Shown here in pieces: positions 1 through 14,367 of a DNA stretch of 64,000 nucleotides (its first letter is position 1; each line of letters starts with the position of its first letter). The stretch comes from Limnohabitans sp. (GTDB lineage: Bacteria > Pseudomonadota > Gammaproteobacteria > Burkholderiales > Burkholderiaceae_C). The stretch is taken from positions 1,922,001-1,986,000 of the forward strand of contig NZ_JAAVVW010000003.1 of the NCBI RefSeq assembly GCF_023910625.1, written 5' to 3'. A model generated the notes under the pieces. The model saw only the letters and a program-made list of their open reading frames with translations. It did not search any database and was not told the DNA's origin. The position numbers and the translations under genes were made by a program.

Positions 1-590
1 CGTCCTTCCAATGTCCAGATGGCCACCTCGCTGGCGTCTAGTTGTGAACGGATTCTTTCGACCGCCAATGCGGAGTTCGATTCGTTGGTTTCTGCCAGGT
101 TGGCTGCAGCGGCTTTGGCTTTTTTGGCCAGATCGTCGCTCAGGGTGTCCAGCGTGGCCCTGCCCAGGCCCAGGCCAGCCACCAGCGCTGCCTCGACTTT
201 GATGTCGAACCAGCTTTCAATGGAGCGCGAGACAAATTGGTATGACACCACGTAGACCAGCACACCAGGCACCACGCCGACCAGGGCAAAGATGCCCGCC
301 AGCTTAACCAGCAAGCGGGAACCAAACTGCCCTTGGCGAAACCGAATCCAGAGCCGAACAGTGCCCCACAAAATGGTCAGCAGCAGTCCACTGGCCACCA
401 CTGCATTGGTGATGACCAGCCATTGGTAGTTTTGATTGAAGTTTTCGGTGTTGTCGGTGGCCTGCGTCATCAACACCAGCAGGCCCAAACCAATCAAGCC
501 CGAGCTGAGTGCTCCCACCAACACCAACCAGCGGCTGGCCCCTTTGGGCAGGCTGGAGATTTTTTGGCGATAGGCCTTGGGCCAGGCCAT
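1..590 (-). CDS. ntrY: NtrY-type membrane sensor histidine kinase, N-terminal part (runs off the left edge)
   Basis: The frame is open from ATG at 590 to the window edge, giving 196 residues. It shows three hydrophobic segments near the N-terminus (about residues 20-42, 55-77 and 90-115), followed by a polar region rich in Ala and Lys. This is the layout of the NtrY sensor input region: membrane anchor, then HAMP, PAS and kinase domains, which would lie to the left. The start is one base after the stop of the DUF4390 gene, so rsmB, DUF4390 and this gene look like one operon. The order rsmB-DUF4390-ntrY-response regulator is familiar in Burkholderiales. The kinase domain cannot be seen, so the family call rests on the membrane topology and the neighbours. 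Confidence 0.8.
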   Translation of the reverse strand, partial: MAWPKAYRQKISSLPKGASRWLVLVGALSSGLIGLGLLVLMTQATDNTENFNQNYQWLVITNAVVASGLLLTILWGTVRLWIRFRQGQFGSRLLVKLAGIFALVGVVPGVLVYVVSYQFVSRSIESWFDIKVEAALVAGLGLGRATLDTLSDDLAKKAKAAAANLAETNESNSALAVERIRSQLDASEVAIWTLEG

Positions 591-591
591 T

Positions 592-1230
592 TCAGCGCAC
601 CAGATCCGGACTTAACCGGAGTGTTTTACTGACCTGCAAATTCCAGTCGGACTGACCCCCTGAGGCGATTTGAAATGGCCGGGGCAATTGCGAGACATCC
701 AGCTTGAAGTTGTAGCGAATGCGTTGCCGAGCATCTGGGCTGAGGGTTTGCATATCAACCAGCTTCCAGGCCGACTGTCGGCGTATGACGCCCAAGGCTT
801 CACCCAGGGTTTCAAAGCTTTGGGAAATGCTGCCTGCCAAACCGGCACTTGAGATCGGCTCGTTGGAGACATTCAGTCTCCAGCGCCGCGTCAGGGGCTG
901 AAAAGCCAATCGGTAATATCGGCTGGCAGCACCTATTGTGGCGTCGGTCCAATACCAGCGATCCCGCAGGACTTCTGCCTCCGCCACGAAATGCAGGGCC
1001 ACGCCTTTGACCAGGGCGTCTTCGAGGGCTGGCCCCAACTCCAAGGCCAGTTGGGCATGGAGCAGCAGACTGCCATTGTCCCGCTCCGCCTTGAGCTCGG
1101 TCAATTCAATGTTCGCGTTTTGTGCCCAAGCCGCCCCTGGCAGTGCCAGCGACATCAGGCACACCAGCCGTACAAGGCTGCGTAGCAGCTCATGTCCGGT
1201 CTTTTTCCAGCAGTGCGTAATAAAACCCAT
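592..1230 (-). CDS. DUF4390 family exported protein
   Basis: This encodes about 212 residues. A hydrophobic stretch ending in an Ala-rich site (ALPGAAWAQ) looks like a signal peptide, so the protein is probably periplasmic. The mature part, with a WYWTD motif and repeated beta-type segments, fits the DUF4390 family, whose function is unknown to me. The start is uncertain: ATGs at 1248 and 1230 both lie inside the 3' end of rsmB (its stop is at 1190). I chose 1230 because the leader ahead of the hydrophobic core is shorter. The downstream sensor kinase follows by one base, so a link to that two-component system is plausible but unproven. Confidence 0.82.
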   Translation of the reverse strand: MGFITHCWKKTGHELLRSLVRLVCLMSLALPGAAWAQNANIELTELKAERDNGSLLLHAQLALELGPALEDALVKGVALHFVAEAEVLRDRWYWTDATIGAASRYYRLAFQPLTRRWRLNVSNEPISSAGLAGSISQSFETLGEALGVIRRQSAWKLVDMQTLSPDARQRIRYNFKLDVSQLPRPFQIASGGQSDWNLQVSKTLRLSPDLVR

Positions 1231-2590
1231 CGTGTTCACCCAATGCATTGTCCACGACCGGAAGACCTGTGGGGGCCTGACCCGGTATCAAATGGCCAGG
1301 AGAGGGCAGCAATTGTGCATTGGTGTTGTGCTGAAGAAACGCTTGCACGGTTTCATCACCCTCTGACCGGAAGACCGAACAGGTGCAATAGAGCAATCGG
1401 CCACCGGGTTTCAGGAGTGGCCACAAAGTCTGGAGCAGTTGGGCCTGGGTGCGCGCCAGTTGAGCGCTGTCGCCTGGCCTTCGCAGCCAGCGCACGTCAG
1501 GGTGTCTGCGCACAATGCCTGATGCGGTGCAGGGCGCGTCCAGCAAAATGGCATCAAAGGCCTCGCCATCCCACCAGGTGGCTGGCTGGGCTGCATCTGC
1601 GGCACGCACCTCGGCGTGCACGCCCAAGCGTTGCAGGTTTTGGCCAATCCGCTGGCAACGGGTCGCATCCACATCCAGTGCCAGCACACGAGCTTGCGGG
1701 TAACAGACCAGTAAATGACCGGTTTTGCCGCCGGGCGCGGCACAGGCGTCCAGAATTCGCCATGGCTTGTCGGCTTGGCGCCCCTGCAGCAGCAAAGGAG
1801 CAGCCACCTGGGCAGCCGCATCTTGAACCGATACATGTCCTTCGAAAAATCCGGGCAGTTGGTGCACCGGCACAGCCTTGGCCAGCTGCAGGCCACTGGC
1901 CCCAACGGCTTTGGATGGCAAGCCCAGGGCCTGCAGTCTGGATTGGTATTCGCTCACACTGTGATGTCGTGGGTCGATGCGTAAACTCATCGGAGCAGGT
2001 TGCTGGGCCATCTTCAACAGGGCTTGCCAGTGGGCTGGGTATTCAAGTTGCAAGCGCTCCACCCACCAACGCGGGTGATTCCACAAGGCCTGTGGGTCTG
2101 TATCGGTGGCAAGCACCAGGGCTCCACGCTCACGCATAAACCGCCTCAAACAAGCGTTGATGAAGCCGCTTTGTGCCTGTGTTGTTCTTTGTTGTCGCGC
2201 CGCTTCAACCGCTTGGTTGACCAGGGTGTGCACCGGATAGGGTGCATCCTCACCCTGCCAAGCCAATGCCAAAGCTGTGCACAACAGGGCATCAGCTGCT
2301 GGTGGCGGGGCTTTGCTGGCCAGTCGCTCACGCAGGGCGATGGCTCGACCCCACTGGCGCATGACCAGGAAGGACAGGGATTGCACCGCTGGACGGATCG
2401 GGCCGGCCACGGCCTCGATGGCGGGCGTCAAGGAACGTCCCCCCCGCACGGACTGGACCACCGACGCTGTGGCTTGCAGCAATTGCCACAGCGGTAGCGT
2501 TGGATGCTGAAGTCCAGGTGCCTGCTGCGGCGGTTGATGCGCCGTTGCGGTTTTGGCGCTCGGCTTGGGTGGGCGAGGCTGTGGGGTCAT
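1190..2590 (-). CDS. rsmB: 16S rRNA (cytosine(967)-C(5))-methyltransferase RsmB
   Basis: This is a 466-residue RNA m5C methyltransferase that modifies C967 of 16S rRNA using S-adenosylmethionine. The N-terminal third is the NusB-like RNA-binding domain. The C-terminal Rossmann domain carries the SAM motif DACAAPGGKTGHL, the motif IV DAPC and the motif VI YCTCS whose cysteine is the catalytic nucleophile. The frame is open up to 2788, but that extension runs through the rpoC terminator and into rpoC. The ATG at 2590, just downstream of the terminator hairpin, is therefore the likely start. It overlaps the next gene at its 3' end. Confidence 0.96.
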   Translation of the reverse strand: MTPQPRPPKPSAKTATAHQPPQQAPGLQHPTLPLWQLLQATASVVQSVRGGRSLTPAIEAVAGPIRPAVQSLSFLVMRQWGRAIALRERLASKAPPPAADALLCTALALAWQGEDAPYPVHTLVNQAVEAARQQRTTQAQSGFINACLRRFMRERGALVLATDTDPQALWNHPRWWVERLQLEYPAHWQALLKMAQQPAPMSLRIDPRHHSVSEYQSRLQALGLPSKAVGASGLQLAKAVPVHQLPGFFEGHVSVQDAAAQVAAPLLLQGRQADKPWRILDACAAPGGKTGHLLVCYPQARVLALDVDATRCQRIGQNLQRLGVHAEVRAADAAQPATWWDGEAFDAILLDAPCTASGIVRRHPDVRWLRRPGDSAQLARTQAQLLQTLWPLLKPGGRLLYCTCSVFRSEGDETVQAFLQHNTNAQLLPSPGHLIPGQAPTGLPVVDNALGEHDGFYYALLEKDRT

Positions 2591-2622
2591 GGTGTGCGTC
2601 GTGCATGCCTTCTGCAAAATGA

Positions 2623-2658
2623 AACAGCCCCTGAACACGCGGTGGTACAGGGGCTGTT
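2623..2658 (-). terminator. Intrinsic terminator after rpoC
   Basis: An 11-bp perfect stem (2623-2633 with 2648-2658, core CAGCCCCTG/CAGGGGCTG) has a 14-base loop. It lies 33 bases beyond the rpoC stop on the minus strand. It is followed on that strand by a T-rich stretch (TTTCATTTTG) rather than a clean T run. It separates the rpoBC operon from rsmB. Confidence 0.75.
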
Positions 2659-2690
2659 GAAAGTCACCGGAGGGTCGGTGACTGGGTCGA

Positions 2691-5600
2691 TCAGGCGGCT
2701 CCGCCTGCGTCGGTGACGGCGTCTTCTGCCGCCCCACCTGCAAGGTCTGCTGCTTCGGCTTCGGCAATGGCGCGACGCTCGGCGTCATCCATAGCGTCCT
2801 TGACCTTGCGCGCCTGGTGATAAGCCAGTCCGGTACCCGCAGGAATCAAGCGACCGACAATCACGTTTTCCTTCAGGCCTCGCAGTTCGTCGCGCTTGCC
2901 CATGATGGCTGCTTCGGTCAACACGCGGGTCGTTTCCTGGAAGGAGGCGGCGGAGATGAACGAGTCGGTCGACAAGGATGCCTTGGTGATGCCCAGCAAC
3001 AAGTTGCTGAAGGTTGCAGGGGTTTTGCCATCGCGCTGCAGTGCGTCGTTGGTGTTGAGCATTTCGGAGCGCTCCACCTGTTCACCGGCGATGTAGTTGG
3101 AGTCTCCAGTGTTCTCGACCACCACTCGGCGCAGCATTTGACGAACAATCACTTCAATGTGTTTGTCGTTGATCTTCACGCCTTGCAGGCGGTAAACGTC
3201 CTGCACCTCATCGACGATGTAACGGGCCAGCTCTTCGATACCCAAAAGGCGCAGGATGTCTTGTGGGTCGGCAGGGCCGTCCACAATGCTTTCTCCCTGG
3301 TTGACCACCTGGCCTTCGTGCACCAGGATGTTCTTCTCTTTGGGGATCAGTTCGTCCCAGACTTTGCCATCAGGGTCAGTGATCTGCAAGCGGACCTTGC
3401 CTTTGGTCTCTTTACCAAACGACACGGTTCCGGTGATCTCGGCCAGCATGCCTTTGTCTTTGGGTGTGCGGGCTTCAAAAAGTTCGGCCACACGGGGCAA
3501 ACCGCCGGTGATGTCTCGGGTCTTTTGACCTTCCACCGGGATACGGGCCAGCACTTCGCCTGGACCCACATCCATGCCGTCGCGCACCTGGATCAGCGAA
3601 CCCACTTGGAAGCCAATGGTCACCGAGTGGTCGGTGCCGGGAATCTTGACTTCTTTGCCTGCAGCATCGATCAACTTGACCTGAGGGCGCACCACCTTGG
3701 CGGCACCACGTCGCTTGGGGTCGATGACCACCAGCGTGGACAGACCCGTCACTTCATCAAGTTGCTTGGCCACGGTCAGGCCTTCTTCGATGTTTTCAAA
3801 CTTCACCTGACCGGCAAATTCGGTGATGATGGGACGGGTCAACGGGTCCCAAGTGGCCAAAATTGTGCCGGCCTTGATCGACTGGTCGGCCTTGACCGAC
3901 AGGATCGCACCGTAGGGCACCTTGTGGCGCTCACGTTCACGGCCGTGTTCACTGATCACGATTTCGCCTGAACGGGAAATCACCACCAACTCGCCTTTGC
4001 TGTTGGTCACATAACGCATCGTGGCATTGAAGCCAATCGCGCCGTTGGACTTGGCTTCCACGCTGGAGGCCACTGCCGCACGCGAGGCCGCACCACCAAT
4101 GTGGAAGGTGCGCATGGTCAACTGCGTACCGGGTTCGCCAATCGACTGTGCAGCGATGACGCCCACGGCTTCGCCGTTATTGACCAGGCCGCCACGACCC
4201 AGATCGCGGCCGTAGCACTTAGCGCACAAGCCGAAACGTGTGGCGCAAGTCAATGCGGTGCGCACTTTGACTTCGTCAACGCCTGCGGCTTCGAGTTCGT
4301 CGATGAGGTCTTCGTCCAGCATCACACCAGCAGCAGCCAGCACCGAGCGATTTTCGGGGTGCAACACGTCTTCGGCCACCGTGCGACCCAAGATGCGGTC
4401 GCGCAGCGATTCGATGACTTCACCGCCTTCAACGATGGCACGCATCAGTGAACCATCAGAAGTGCCGCAATCGAGCTCGGTCACCACCAGGTCTTGTGTC
4501 ACGTCCACCAGTCGGCGTGTCAGGTAACCTGAGTTGGCGGTCTTCAAAGCCGTGTCGGCCAAGCCCTTCCGTGCACCGTGCGTTGAGATGAAGTACTGCA
4601 ACACGTTGAGACCTTCACGGAAGTTCGCCGTGATGGGGGTCTCGATGATGGAGCCGTCGGGCTTGGCCATCAGGCCACGCATGCCAGCCAGCTGCCGAAT
4701 CTGCGCCGCAGAACCACGGGCACCGGAGTCGGCCATCATGTAAATCGAGTTGAACGATTCCTGATCGACTTCATTGCCGTGGCGATCGACAGTCTTCTCT
4801 TTGCGCAGTTGGTCCATCATCACTTTCGAGACGACGTCACCAGCCTTGCCCCAGATATCCACCACTTTGTTGTAGCGCTCGCCAGCGGTCACAAGACCGG
4901 AGACGTATTGCTGTTCAATGTCACGTACTTCTTTCTCGGCCGCTTCAATGATGGCTGGCTTTTCTGGTGGCACCAACATGTCGTCGATACCGATCGAGAT
5001 GCCGGCACGTGTGGCCAGACGAAAACCGTTTTGCAACAGCTTGTCGGCGAACACCACTGTCTCCTTCAAACCGCACTTACGGAAAGAAGTGTTGATCAGC
5101 TTGGAGATTTCTTTCTTCTTGAGCGCCTTGTTCAGGTTGCTGAACGGCAAGCCCTTGGGCAGGATCTCGGACAACAATGCGCGGCCCACAGTGGTTTGCA
5201 CCATCGACACTGACGATGTGAATTCACCCGTGGCTTTGTCTTTGGTCCATTCGGTCATGCGAACGTTGATCTTGGCTGTCAACTCCACGGCATCAGCGTC
5301 GAGCGCACGTTGCACTTCACCGATGTCGGAGAAGATCAGGCCTTCGCCCTTGGCGTTGATCCGGTCTCGCGTGGCGTAGTACAGACCCAGCACCACGTCT
5401 TGTGAGGGGACGATGGAGGGTTCGCCCGAAGCCGGGAACAAGATGTTGTTGGAGGCCAGCATTAAGGTGCGGGCTTCCATCTGGGCTTCCACCGACAGAG
5501 GGACGTGAACGGCCATCTGGTCACCGTCGAAGTCGGCGTTGAATGCCGCGCATACGAGGGGGTGCAACTGAATGGCTTTGCCTTCGATCAGCAAAGGCTC

Positions 5601-6905
5601 AAAGGCCTGGATACCCAAACGGTGAAGTGTGGGCGCACGGTTGAGCATCACAGGGTGCTCTTTGATGACCTCTTCCAGAATGTCCCACACCACCGGGGTG
5701 CCGGCTTCGACTTCTTTCTTGGCAGCCTTGATGGTGGTCGCGATGCCCATGGCTTCGAGGCGCGCGAAGATGAAGGGCTTGAACAGCTCGATGGCCATCA
5801 ACTTGGGCAAACCGCACTGGTGTAGTTTGAGGGTTGGGCCCACGGTGATCACGGAACGACCAGAGTAGTCCACGCGCTTGCCCAGCAAGTTCTGACGGAA
5901 ACGACCGCTCTTGCCTTTGATCATGTCGGCCAGCGACTTGAGGGCGCGCTTGTTGGCACCAGTCATGGCCTTGCCGCGGCGGCCGTTGTCCAGCAAGCTG
6001 TCCACGGCTTCTTGCAACATGCGCTTTTCGTTGCGGGCGATGATCTCGGGGGCCTTGAGCTCCAGCAAGCGGCGCAGACGGCTGTTGCGGTTGATGACCC
6101 GGCGGTACAGGTCGTTCAGGTCGGAGGTTGCAAAACGTCCGCCGTCCAGCGGCACCAAGGGGCGCAGATCCGGTGGCAACACAGGCAGCACTTCGAGCAC
6201 CATCCACTCGGGCTTGATGCCCGATTTCTTGAACGCTTCGAGCACCTTGAGGCGCTTGGAATTTTTCTTAACCTTCAGTTCGGAGCCTGTCAAATCGCCA
6301 CGCAAGCGATCGATTTCGCTTTCGATGTCGATGCCTTGAAGCAATTCCTTGATGCCTTCGGCGCCCATCTTGGCCTGGAATTCGTCACCGTATTCCTTGA
6401 CCTTGGCATCGTAATCATCCTCGCTCATGATGCTGAACTTCTTGAGTGGTGTCATGCCGGGATCGGTCACCACGTAGGCTTCAAAGTACAACACGCGTTC
6501 GATGTCGCGCAGTGTCATGTCGAGCACCAAGCCCAAACGCGATGGCAATGACTTGAGGAACCAGATGTGGGCGCAAGGTGCGGCCAGATCGATGTGGCCC
6601 ATGCGCTCGCGACGCACTTTGGTTTGTGTGACTTCAACGCCGCACTTTTCGCAGATGACACCGCGGTGCTTGAGGCGCTTGTATTTGCCGCACAGGCATT
6701 CGTAGTCTTTGATGGGGCCAAAAATCTTGGCGCAAAAGAGTCCATCGCGCTCGGGTTTGAAGGTGCGGTAGTTGATGGTTTCGGGCTTTTTCACTTCACC
6801 GAATGACCACGAACGGATTTTTTCGGGTGATGCCAAGCCGATGCGGATCGCATCGAAGTGGTCATCGGGCGTGAACTGCTTGAACAGGTCGAGTAGTGAT
6901 TTCAT
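2691..6905 (-). CDS. rpoC: DNA-directed RNA polymerase subunit beta'
   Basis: This 1404-residue subunit has the normal length for proteobacteria. Near the N-terminus are the zinc-binding cysteines C70, C72, C85 and C88. The catalytic magnesium loop NADFDGDQM is present about one third of the way in, and the C-terminal zinc site ([13 protein letters not shown]) and trigger-loop region are intact. It starts 23 bases after rpoB and ends just before a terminator, so it is the last gene of the rplKAJL-rpoBC unit. Confidence 0.99.
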   Translation of the reverse strand: MKSLLDLFKQFTPDDHFDAIRIGLASPEKIRSWSFGEVKKPETINYRTFKPERDGLFCAKIFGPIKDYECLCGKYKRLKHRGVICEKCGVEVTQTKVRRERMGHIDLAAPCAHIWFLKSLPSRLGLVLDMTLRDIERVLYFEAYVVTDPGMTPLKKFSIMSEDDYDAKVKEYGDEFQAKMGAEGIKELLQGIDIESEIDRLRGDLTGSELKVKKNSKRLKVLEAFKKSGIKPEWMVLEVLPVLPPDLRPLVPLDGGRFATSDLNDLYRRVINRNSRLRRLLELKAPEIIARNEKRMLQEAVDSLLDNGRRGKAMTGANKRALKSLADMIKGKSGRFRQNLLGKRVDYSGRSVITVGPTLKLHQCGLPKLMAIELFKPFIFARLEAMGIATTIKAAKKEVEAGTPVVWDILEEVIKEHPVMLNRAPTLHRLGIQAFEPLLIEGKAIQLHPLVCAAFNADFDGDQMAVHVPLSVEAQMEARTLMLASNNILFPASGEPSIVPSQDVVLGLYYATRDRINAKGEGLIFSDIGEVQRALDADAVELTAKINVRMTEWTKDKATGEFTSSVSMVQTTVGRALLSEILPKGLPFSNLNKALKKKEISKLINTSFRKCGLKETVVFADKLLQNGFRLATRAGISIGIDDMLVPPEKPAIIEAAEKEVRDIEQQYVSGLVTAGERYNKVVDIWGKAGDVVSKVMMDQLRKEKTVDRHGNEVDQESFNSIYMMADSGARGSAAQIRQLAGMRGLMAKPDGSIIETPITANFREGLNVLQYFISTHGARKGLADTALKTANSGYLTRRLVDVTQDLVVTELDCGTSDGSLMRAIVEGGEVIESLRDRILGRTVAEDVLHPENRSVLAAAGVMLDEDLIDELEAAGVDEVKVRTALTCATRFGLCAKCYGRDLGRGGLVNNGEAVGVIAAQSIGEPGTQLTMRTFHIGGAASRAAVASSVEAKSNGAIGFNATMRYVTNSKGELVVISRSGEIVISEHGRERERHKVPYGAILSVKADQSIKAGTILATWDPLTRPIITEFAGQVKFENIEEGLTVAKQLDEVTGLSTLVVIDPKRRGAAKVVRPQVKLIDAAGKEVKIPGTDHSVTIGFQVGSLIQVRDGMDVGPGEVLARIPVEGQKTRDITGGLPRVAELFEARTPKDKGMLAEITGTVSFGKETKGKVRLQITDPDGKVWDELIPKEKNILVHEGQVVNQGESIVDGPADPQDILRLLGIEELARYIVDEVQDVYRLQGVKINDKHIEVIVRQMLRRVVVENTGDSNYIAGEQVERSEMLNTNDALQRDGKTPATFSNLLLGITKASLSTDSFISAASFQETTRVLTEAAIMGKRDELRGLKENVIVGRLIPAGTGLAYHQARKVKDAMDDAERRAIAEAEAADLAGGAAEDAVTDAGGAA

Positions 6906-6928
6906 GGTTTGAATCCTTTGCCTGCGAA

Positions 6929-11053
<4,125 letters not shown>

Positions 11054-11200
11054 GAGATCTCCGGGCTTGATCTTTCAGAACTGAGTGCTGAGCGAGTTTC
11101 TAGCTCGTTCAGCGGTCTTGGCGGCTGGCCTCTACCAGCGTTGGCGGACGATTGCGCATTGCACGCAACCCGAACCAAGGGTTTTCTGCAGTCGGGTCAG

Positions 11201-11269
11201 AAAACACTGGAAAGCAGACTGGGTTCAATCCGCTTACCGGTGTTTCGCTAAAACACTGGAAAGCAGACT
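11201..11269. repeat. Pair of 20-base direct repeats upstream of rpoB
   Basis: Two identical 20-base copies lie at 11201-11220 and 11250-11269 (both begin AAAACACTGG and end AAAGCAGACT), with start points 49 bases apart. On the transcribed strand each copy ends in GTGTTTT, and the GTGTTT of one copy can also pair with an AAACAC in the unit between them. The repeats are read as transcript in the rplL-rpoB spacer. Confidence 0.9.
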
Positions 11270-11304
11270 TTTGAAATCTACTTTTCGTTGTGCTCTTCAA
11301 TCAC

Positions 11305-11341
11305 CAAAGGCTGGAGGCCCTTTCGGGCACTCCAGCCTTGG
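11305..11341 (-). terminator. Hairpin after rplL, probable attenuator or processing site
   Basis: Near-perfect arms CCAAGGCTGGAG and CTCCAGCCTTTGG lie 13 bases beyond the rplL stop and enclose a GC-rich inner loop. The bases that follow on the minus strand (TGATTGAAGAG) are not T-rich. I therefore read this as a readthrough attenuator or RNA-processing stem rather than a full terminator. Confidence 0.5.
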
Positions 11342-11353
11342 AACAAAACCGAT

Positions 11354-11731
11354 TTACTTGAGTTCGGCCTTGGCGCCAGCTTCTTCCAGCTTTTTCTTGG
11401 CAGCTTCAGCGTCAGCTTTTGGCAGGCCTTCTTTGACCGCCTTGGGAGCGCCATCCACCAGGTCTTTGGCTTCTTTCAAGCCCAGACCCGTGATTTCGCG
11501 AACGGCCTTGATCACGGACACTTTGTTGGCACCAGCTTCGACCAGAACGACGTTGAAGTCGGTCTTCTCTTCGGCTGCAGCACCACCAGCAGCAGCGCCA
11601 CCAGCAGCAGGAGCGGCCATAGCAGCAGCGCTCACACCAAATTTCTCTTCGATGGCTTTCACCAGGTCGTTGAGTTCCATGACCGTCATGCTGTCCAGCG
11701 CGGTCAAAAATGCGTCTTTATCGAATGCCAT
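11354..11731 (-). CDS. rplL: 50S ribosomal protein L7/L12
   Basis: This is the 125-residue stalk protein L7/L12. It has the N-terminal dimerisation and L10-binding helix, an Ala/Gly-rich flexible hinge (residues about 35-55) and the C-terminal factor-binding domain ([24 protein letters not shown]). It follows rplJ closely, as expected, because L10 and L12 form the stalk complex. Confidence 0.99.
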   Translation of the reverse strand: MAFDKDAFLTALDSMTVMELNDLVKAIEEKFGVSAAAMAAPAAGGAAAGGAAAEEKTDFNVVLVEAGANKVSVIKAVREITGLGLKEAKDLVDGAPKAVKEGLPKADAEAAKKKLEEAGAKAELK

Positions 11732-11771
11732 TTTGATTTCCTAACAATTGGTTAAAACACGAACGCCGGCC

Positions 11772-12278
11772 TTAAGCGGCAACAGCTTCGCCTTCGCCTT
11801 TTTTGGCCGCCAGAGCACCCAACACCACAGCGGTGCGGGACATTGGCGACATCAGCAAGCCACACAACTGAGCCAACAACACTTCTTTCGAAGGGATGTT
11901 TGCCAATTGCTTCACGCCGTTGACGTCCAGGGCCTTGCCTGCAAATGCACCTGCGCGTATGACCAACTTGTCGTTGGTTTTCGCGAAGTCTGCCACCACT
12001 TTAGCGGCAGCAACTGCATCTTCAGAGAAGCCATAGATCAGCGGTCCGGTCATCTGATCGGCGACAACTTCAAACTGCGTTCCAGTCACAGCACGGCGGG
12101 CCAAGGTGTTTTTCAACACGCTCAGCGAAACGCCCACGCTGCGAGCTTTGACGCGCAGGTTTGTCATGTCAGCGACCGTGATGCCACGGTACTCCGCCAT
12201 CACCAGCGTTTGAGCTTTAGCGGCGAGTTCGGTCACTTCGGAAATGACCGCTTCTTTCTCACTGCGATTCAGACTCAA
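11772..12278 (-). CDS. rplJ: 50S ribosomal protein L10
   Basis: This 168-residue L10 is the base of the ribosomal stalk and, as an L10-L12 complex, the usual repressor of its own mRNA. The start is TTG at 12278 (protein begins [11 protein letters not shown]), with a good GGAG ribosome site six bases upstream. No in-frame ATG nearby would keep the conserved N-terminus. A 259-base leader separates it from rplA. Confidence 0.98.
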   Translation of the reverse strand: MSLNRSEKEAVISEVTELAAKAQTLVMAEYRGITVADMTNLRVKARSVGVSLSVLKNTLARRAVTGTQFEVVADQMTGPLIYGFSEDAVAAAKVVADFAKTNDKLVIRAGAFAGKALDVNGVKQLANIPSKEVLLAQLCGLLMSPMSRTAVVLGALAAKKGEGEAVAA

Positions 12279-12463
12279 GGTCTACTCCTTTATATGTGTT
12301 TGCCGGGTTCCCCCTTGAACACGCCTATTTGCAGCGACCAACTGTTTTTGAACTTTCATCCATCTGCAGTGGGATCGCCATCTGCGTTGGCCCAAACCTT
12401 CAAGCGAACTTGTGGGTTTGTTGATTAAGCACAGCGGTGTGTGCGCCAACGGTCTTGGATGGC

Positions 12464-12489
12464 CTGCAGTCCTTTGGAAAGGGCTGCAG
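12464..12489 (-). promoter_or_regulatory. Hairpin in the rplJ leader (L10-leader-like)
   Basis: Outer arms CTGCAG/CTGCAG and inner arms CCTTT/AAAGG form a compact stem in the 259-base leader between rplA and rplJ. Bacterial rplJ leaders commonly carry structured sites bound by the L10-L12 complex. The location fits, but I cannot confirm the consensus by eye. Confidence 0.45.
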
Positions 12490-12498
12490 CCCACCACA

Positions 12499-12524
12499 TT
12501 GAGCCAGCCTTTCGGATGGCTCAA
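12499..12524. other. Inverted repeat just downstream of rplA
   Basis: Perfect 8-bp arms TTGAGCCA/TGGCTCAA lie 14 bases past the rplA stop. The T run sits on the plus-strand side (ATTTTTAT), so it would end a plus-strand (antisense) transcript better than the rplKA mRNA. On the rplKA message it may be a processing or 3'-protecting stem. Confidence 0.45.
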
Positions 12525-12537
12525 ATTTTTATCGCAA

Positions 12538-13233
12538 TCAAGCTGCGATGGATTGTGTGTCGACGCGAACGCCCACACCCATGGTTGAAGACACCGCGAT
12601 TTTGCGCAGGTAAACACCTTTGCTGGTCGCGGGCTTGGCTTTGACCAAGGCCTCAACCAAAGCGGCCAGGTTGCCCTGCAGCTTGTCGGTGTCGAACGAG
12701 CGGCGACCGATCGTGCCGTGCACGATACCGGCTTTGTCCACACGGAATTGAACTTGACCGGCTTTGGCATTGCGCACAGCAGTCGCCACATCGGGTGTCA
12801 CGGTGCCGACTTTGGGGTTAGGCATCAGGCCACGTGGACCCAAAATCTGACCCAAAGTACCCACAACGCGCATGGCGTCAGGCGCAGCGATCACCACGTC
12901 AAAAGGCATGTCGCCCGCTTTGACGCGAGCTGCCAGGTCGTCCATGCCGACCACGTCTGCACCGGCGGCTTTGGCTTCTTCAGCTTTGGCGCCTTGGGCG
13001 AACACGGCCACGCGAGCGGTTTTGCCTGTGCCGTTAGGCAACACGACAGCGCCACGAACCACTTGGTCGGATTTCTTGGCATCAATGCCAAGTTGAACCG
13101 CCACGTCGATGGACTCGTCAAACTTGGCAGTTGCGCACTCCTTGACCATGGTCAATGCCTCGGCCAATGCGTACAGCCGCAGGCTGTCCACTTTGCCCAC
13201 GAGGGTTTTTTGTTTCTTGGTGAGTTTGGACAT
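12538..13233 (-). CDS. rplA: 50S ribosomal protein L1
   Basis: This 231-residue L1 binds 23S rRNA at the mobile L1 stalk and usually represses the rplKA message. The conserved block [15 protein letters not shown] and the RNA-binding N-terminal lysine-rich start are present. It begins immediately after the rplK stop with no gap, which is typical translational coupling. Confidence 0.99.
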   Translation of the reverse strand: MSKLTKKQKTLVGKVDSLRLYALAEALTMVKECATAKFDESIDVAVQLGIDAKKSDQVVRGAVVLPNGTGKTARVAVFAQGAKAEEAKAAGADVVGMDDLAARVKAGDMPFDVVIAAPDAMRVVGTLGQILGPRGLMPNPKVGTVTPDVATAVRNAKAGQVQFRVDKAGIVHGTIGRRSFDTDKLQGNLAALVEALVKAKPATSKGVYLRKIAVSSTMGVGVRVDTQSIAA

Positions 13234-13665
13234 TTACACGCCCTCCACATTCACGCCCATGGAACGGGCAGTACCAGCGATGGTGCGAACGGCAGCGTCC
13301 ATGTCGGCTGCAGTCAGGTCTTTCATCTTGGTTTTGGCGATTTCTTCCAGCTGGGCGCGGGTGATCTTGCCCACTTTTTCCAAACCTGGCTTGGTCGAAG
13401 CCTTGTCAAGCTTCAAGGACTTCTTGATCAAAGTGGCCGCTGGCGGTGTTTTGATGATGAAGGTAAAGGACTTGTCTGCAAACGCTGTGATGACCACAGG
13501 CAAAGGCAGGCCTGGCTCGACGCCTTGGGTCTGGGCGTTGAACGCCTTGCAGAATTCCATGATGTTCAAACCACGTTGACCCAAAGCAGGACCAATAGGT
13601 GGTGATGGATTGGCTTTACCAGCTGGCACTTGCAGCTTGATGAAGCCGACGATTTTTTTCGCCAT
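13234..13665 (-). CDS. rplK: 50S ribosomal protein L11
   Basis: This is a 143-residue L11 of the GTPase-associated centre. The N-terminal domain has the Pro-rich [13 protein letters not shown] segment, and the C-terminal rRNA-binding domain ends in the conserved GTARSMGV motif. A GGAG ribosome site precedes the ATG. It is separated from nusG by 120 bases that contain a hairpin. Confidence 0.99.
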   Translation of the reverse strand: MAKKIVGFIKLQVPAGKANPSPPIGPALGQRGLNIMEFCKAFNAQTQGVEPGLPLPVVITAFADKSFTFIIKTPPAATLIKKSLKLDKASTKPGLEKVGKITRAQLEEIAKTKMKDLTAADMDAAVRTIAGTARSMGVNVEGV

Positions 13666-13741
13666 GCTTTTCTCCTTTCGGGTTCAATCGCTCAAGACGC
13701 ATCGCGCTTGAGCTCCCCGGGGTTGACGACTCTGAGATATT

Positions 13742-13770
13742 GTTTGGCACCGAGTCGGTAAGCACCAAAC
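13742..13770 (-). other. Hairpin in the nusG-rplK spacer
   Basis: Nine paired bases including two G-U pairs (arms GTTTGGTGC and GTGCCAAAC as RNA on the minus strand) lie 15 bases past the nusG stop. The bases after it (AATATCTC) are not a U-tract. It may be an attenuator, or part of the L1-binding leader of rplKA. Confidence 0.35.
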
Positions 13771-13785
13771 AGAAAACGGTACAGG

Positions 13786-14367
13786 TCAGGTCTTTTCGAC
13801 TTGCCCAAACTCCAACTCAACCGGCGTAGCGCGACCAAAAATGGTCACCGAAACACGCATTTTGTTGCGCTCGTAATTGACCTCTTCCACCGTGCCATTG
13901 AAGTCGGTGAAAGGGCCTTCCTTGACGCGGATGTATTCACCCACTTCAAACTCCACCTTGTGACGTGGTTTGTCAGTGCCTTCTTGCATCTGGTTGACAA
14001 TTTTGGCGACATCGGCTTCGGAGATGGGGGCGGGACGGTTCTTGGCACCACCCACAAAGCCGGTGACTTTGTTGGTGTGCTTGACCAGGTGCCAACTCTC
14101 GTCGTCCATGACCATTTCCACCAGCACATAGCCAGGAAAAAACTTGCGCTCTGTCGTGCGCTTTTGACCGTTCTTGATTTCCACCACTTCTTCGGTGGGC
14201 ACCAGGATGCGCCCAAACTTGGATTCCATCCCCAAGCGGGTAATTCGCTCAACGATGTTGCGCTCAACCGCTTTTTCCATACCCGAATAAGCATGCACCA
14301 CGTACCACTTCAGGTCCGGGTTGGTCGAAGAGCCCGCCAATGGCGCATTGATGACAACATCGTTCAT
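13786..14367 (-). CDS. nusG: Transcription termination/antitermination factor NusG
   Basis: This 193-residue NusG couples RNA polymerase to the ribosome and to Rho. It has the NGN domain ([17 protein letters not shown], near residues 20-36) and a C-terminal KOW domain ([11 protein letters not shown]). The frame extends upstream, but the ATG at 14367 shares a base with the secE stop (TAATG). This is the expected coupled start and restores the normal N-terminus. Confidence 0.98.
   Translation of the reverse strand: MNDVVINAPLAGSSTNPDLKWYVVHAYSGMEKAVERNIVERITRLGMESKFGRILVPTEEVVEIKNGQKRTTERKFFPGYVLVEMVMDDESWHLVKHTNKVTGFVGGAKNRPAPISEADVAKIVNQMQEGTDKPRHKVEFEVGEYIRVKEGPFTDFNGTVEEVNYERNKMRVSVTIFGRATPVELEFGQVEKT

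Larger units (their letters stand above)
11054..11353 (-). other. rplL-rpoB intergenic spacer (no gene)
   Basis: I see no credible coding frame in these 300 bases. They hold a strong hairpin just after rplL, two exact copies of a 20-base direct repeat and a second perfect inverted repeat (11181-11188 with 11198-11205). In proteobacteria the rplL-rpoB gap is a known site of partial termination and RNase III processing. Here the structures fit that role, but no classic U-tract terminator is visible. Confidence 0.6.

Noticed and set aside
2591..2788. N-terminal extension of RsmB to 2788
   Set aside because: It would read through the rpoC terminator and into rpoC in another frame, and the added residues have no family similarity.
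2817..3971. A 384-residue plus-strand frame opposite rpoC
   Set aside because: It lies wholly inside a conserved rpoC region and has low-complexity shadow composition.
11305..11341. The hairpin after rplL as a full intrinsic terminator
   Set aside because: There is no U-tract on the transcribed strand, and rpoBC expression must come at least partly by readthrough.
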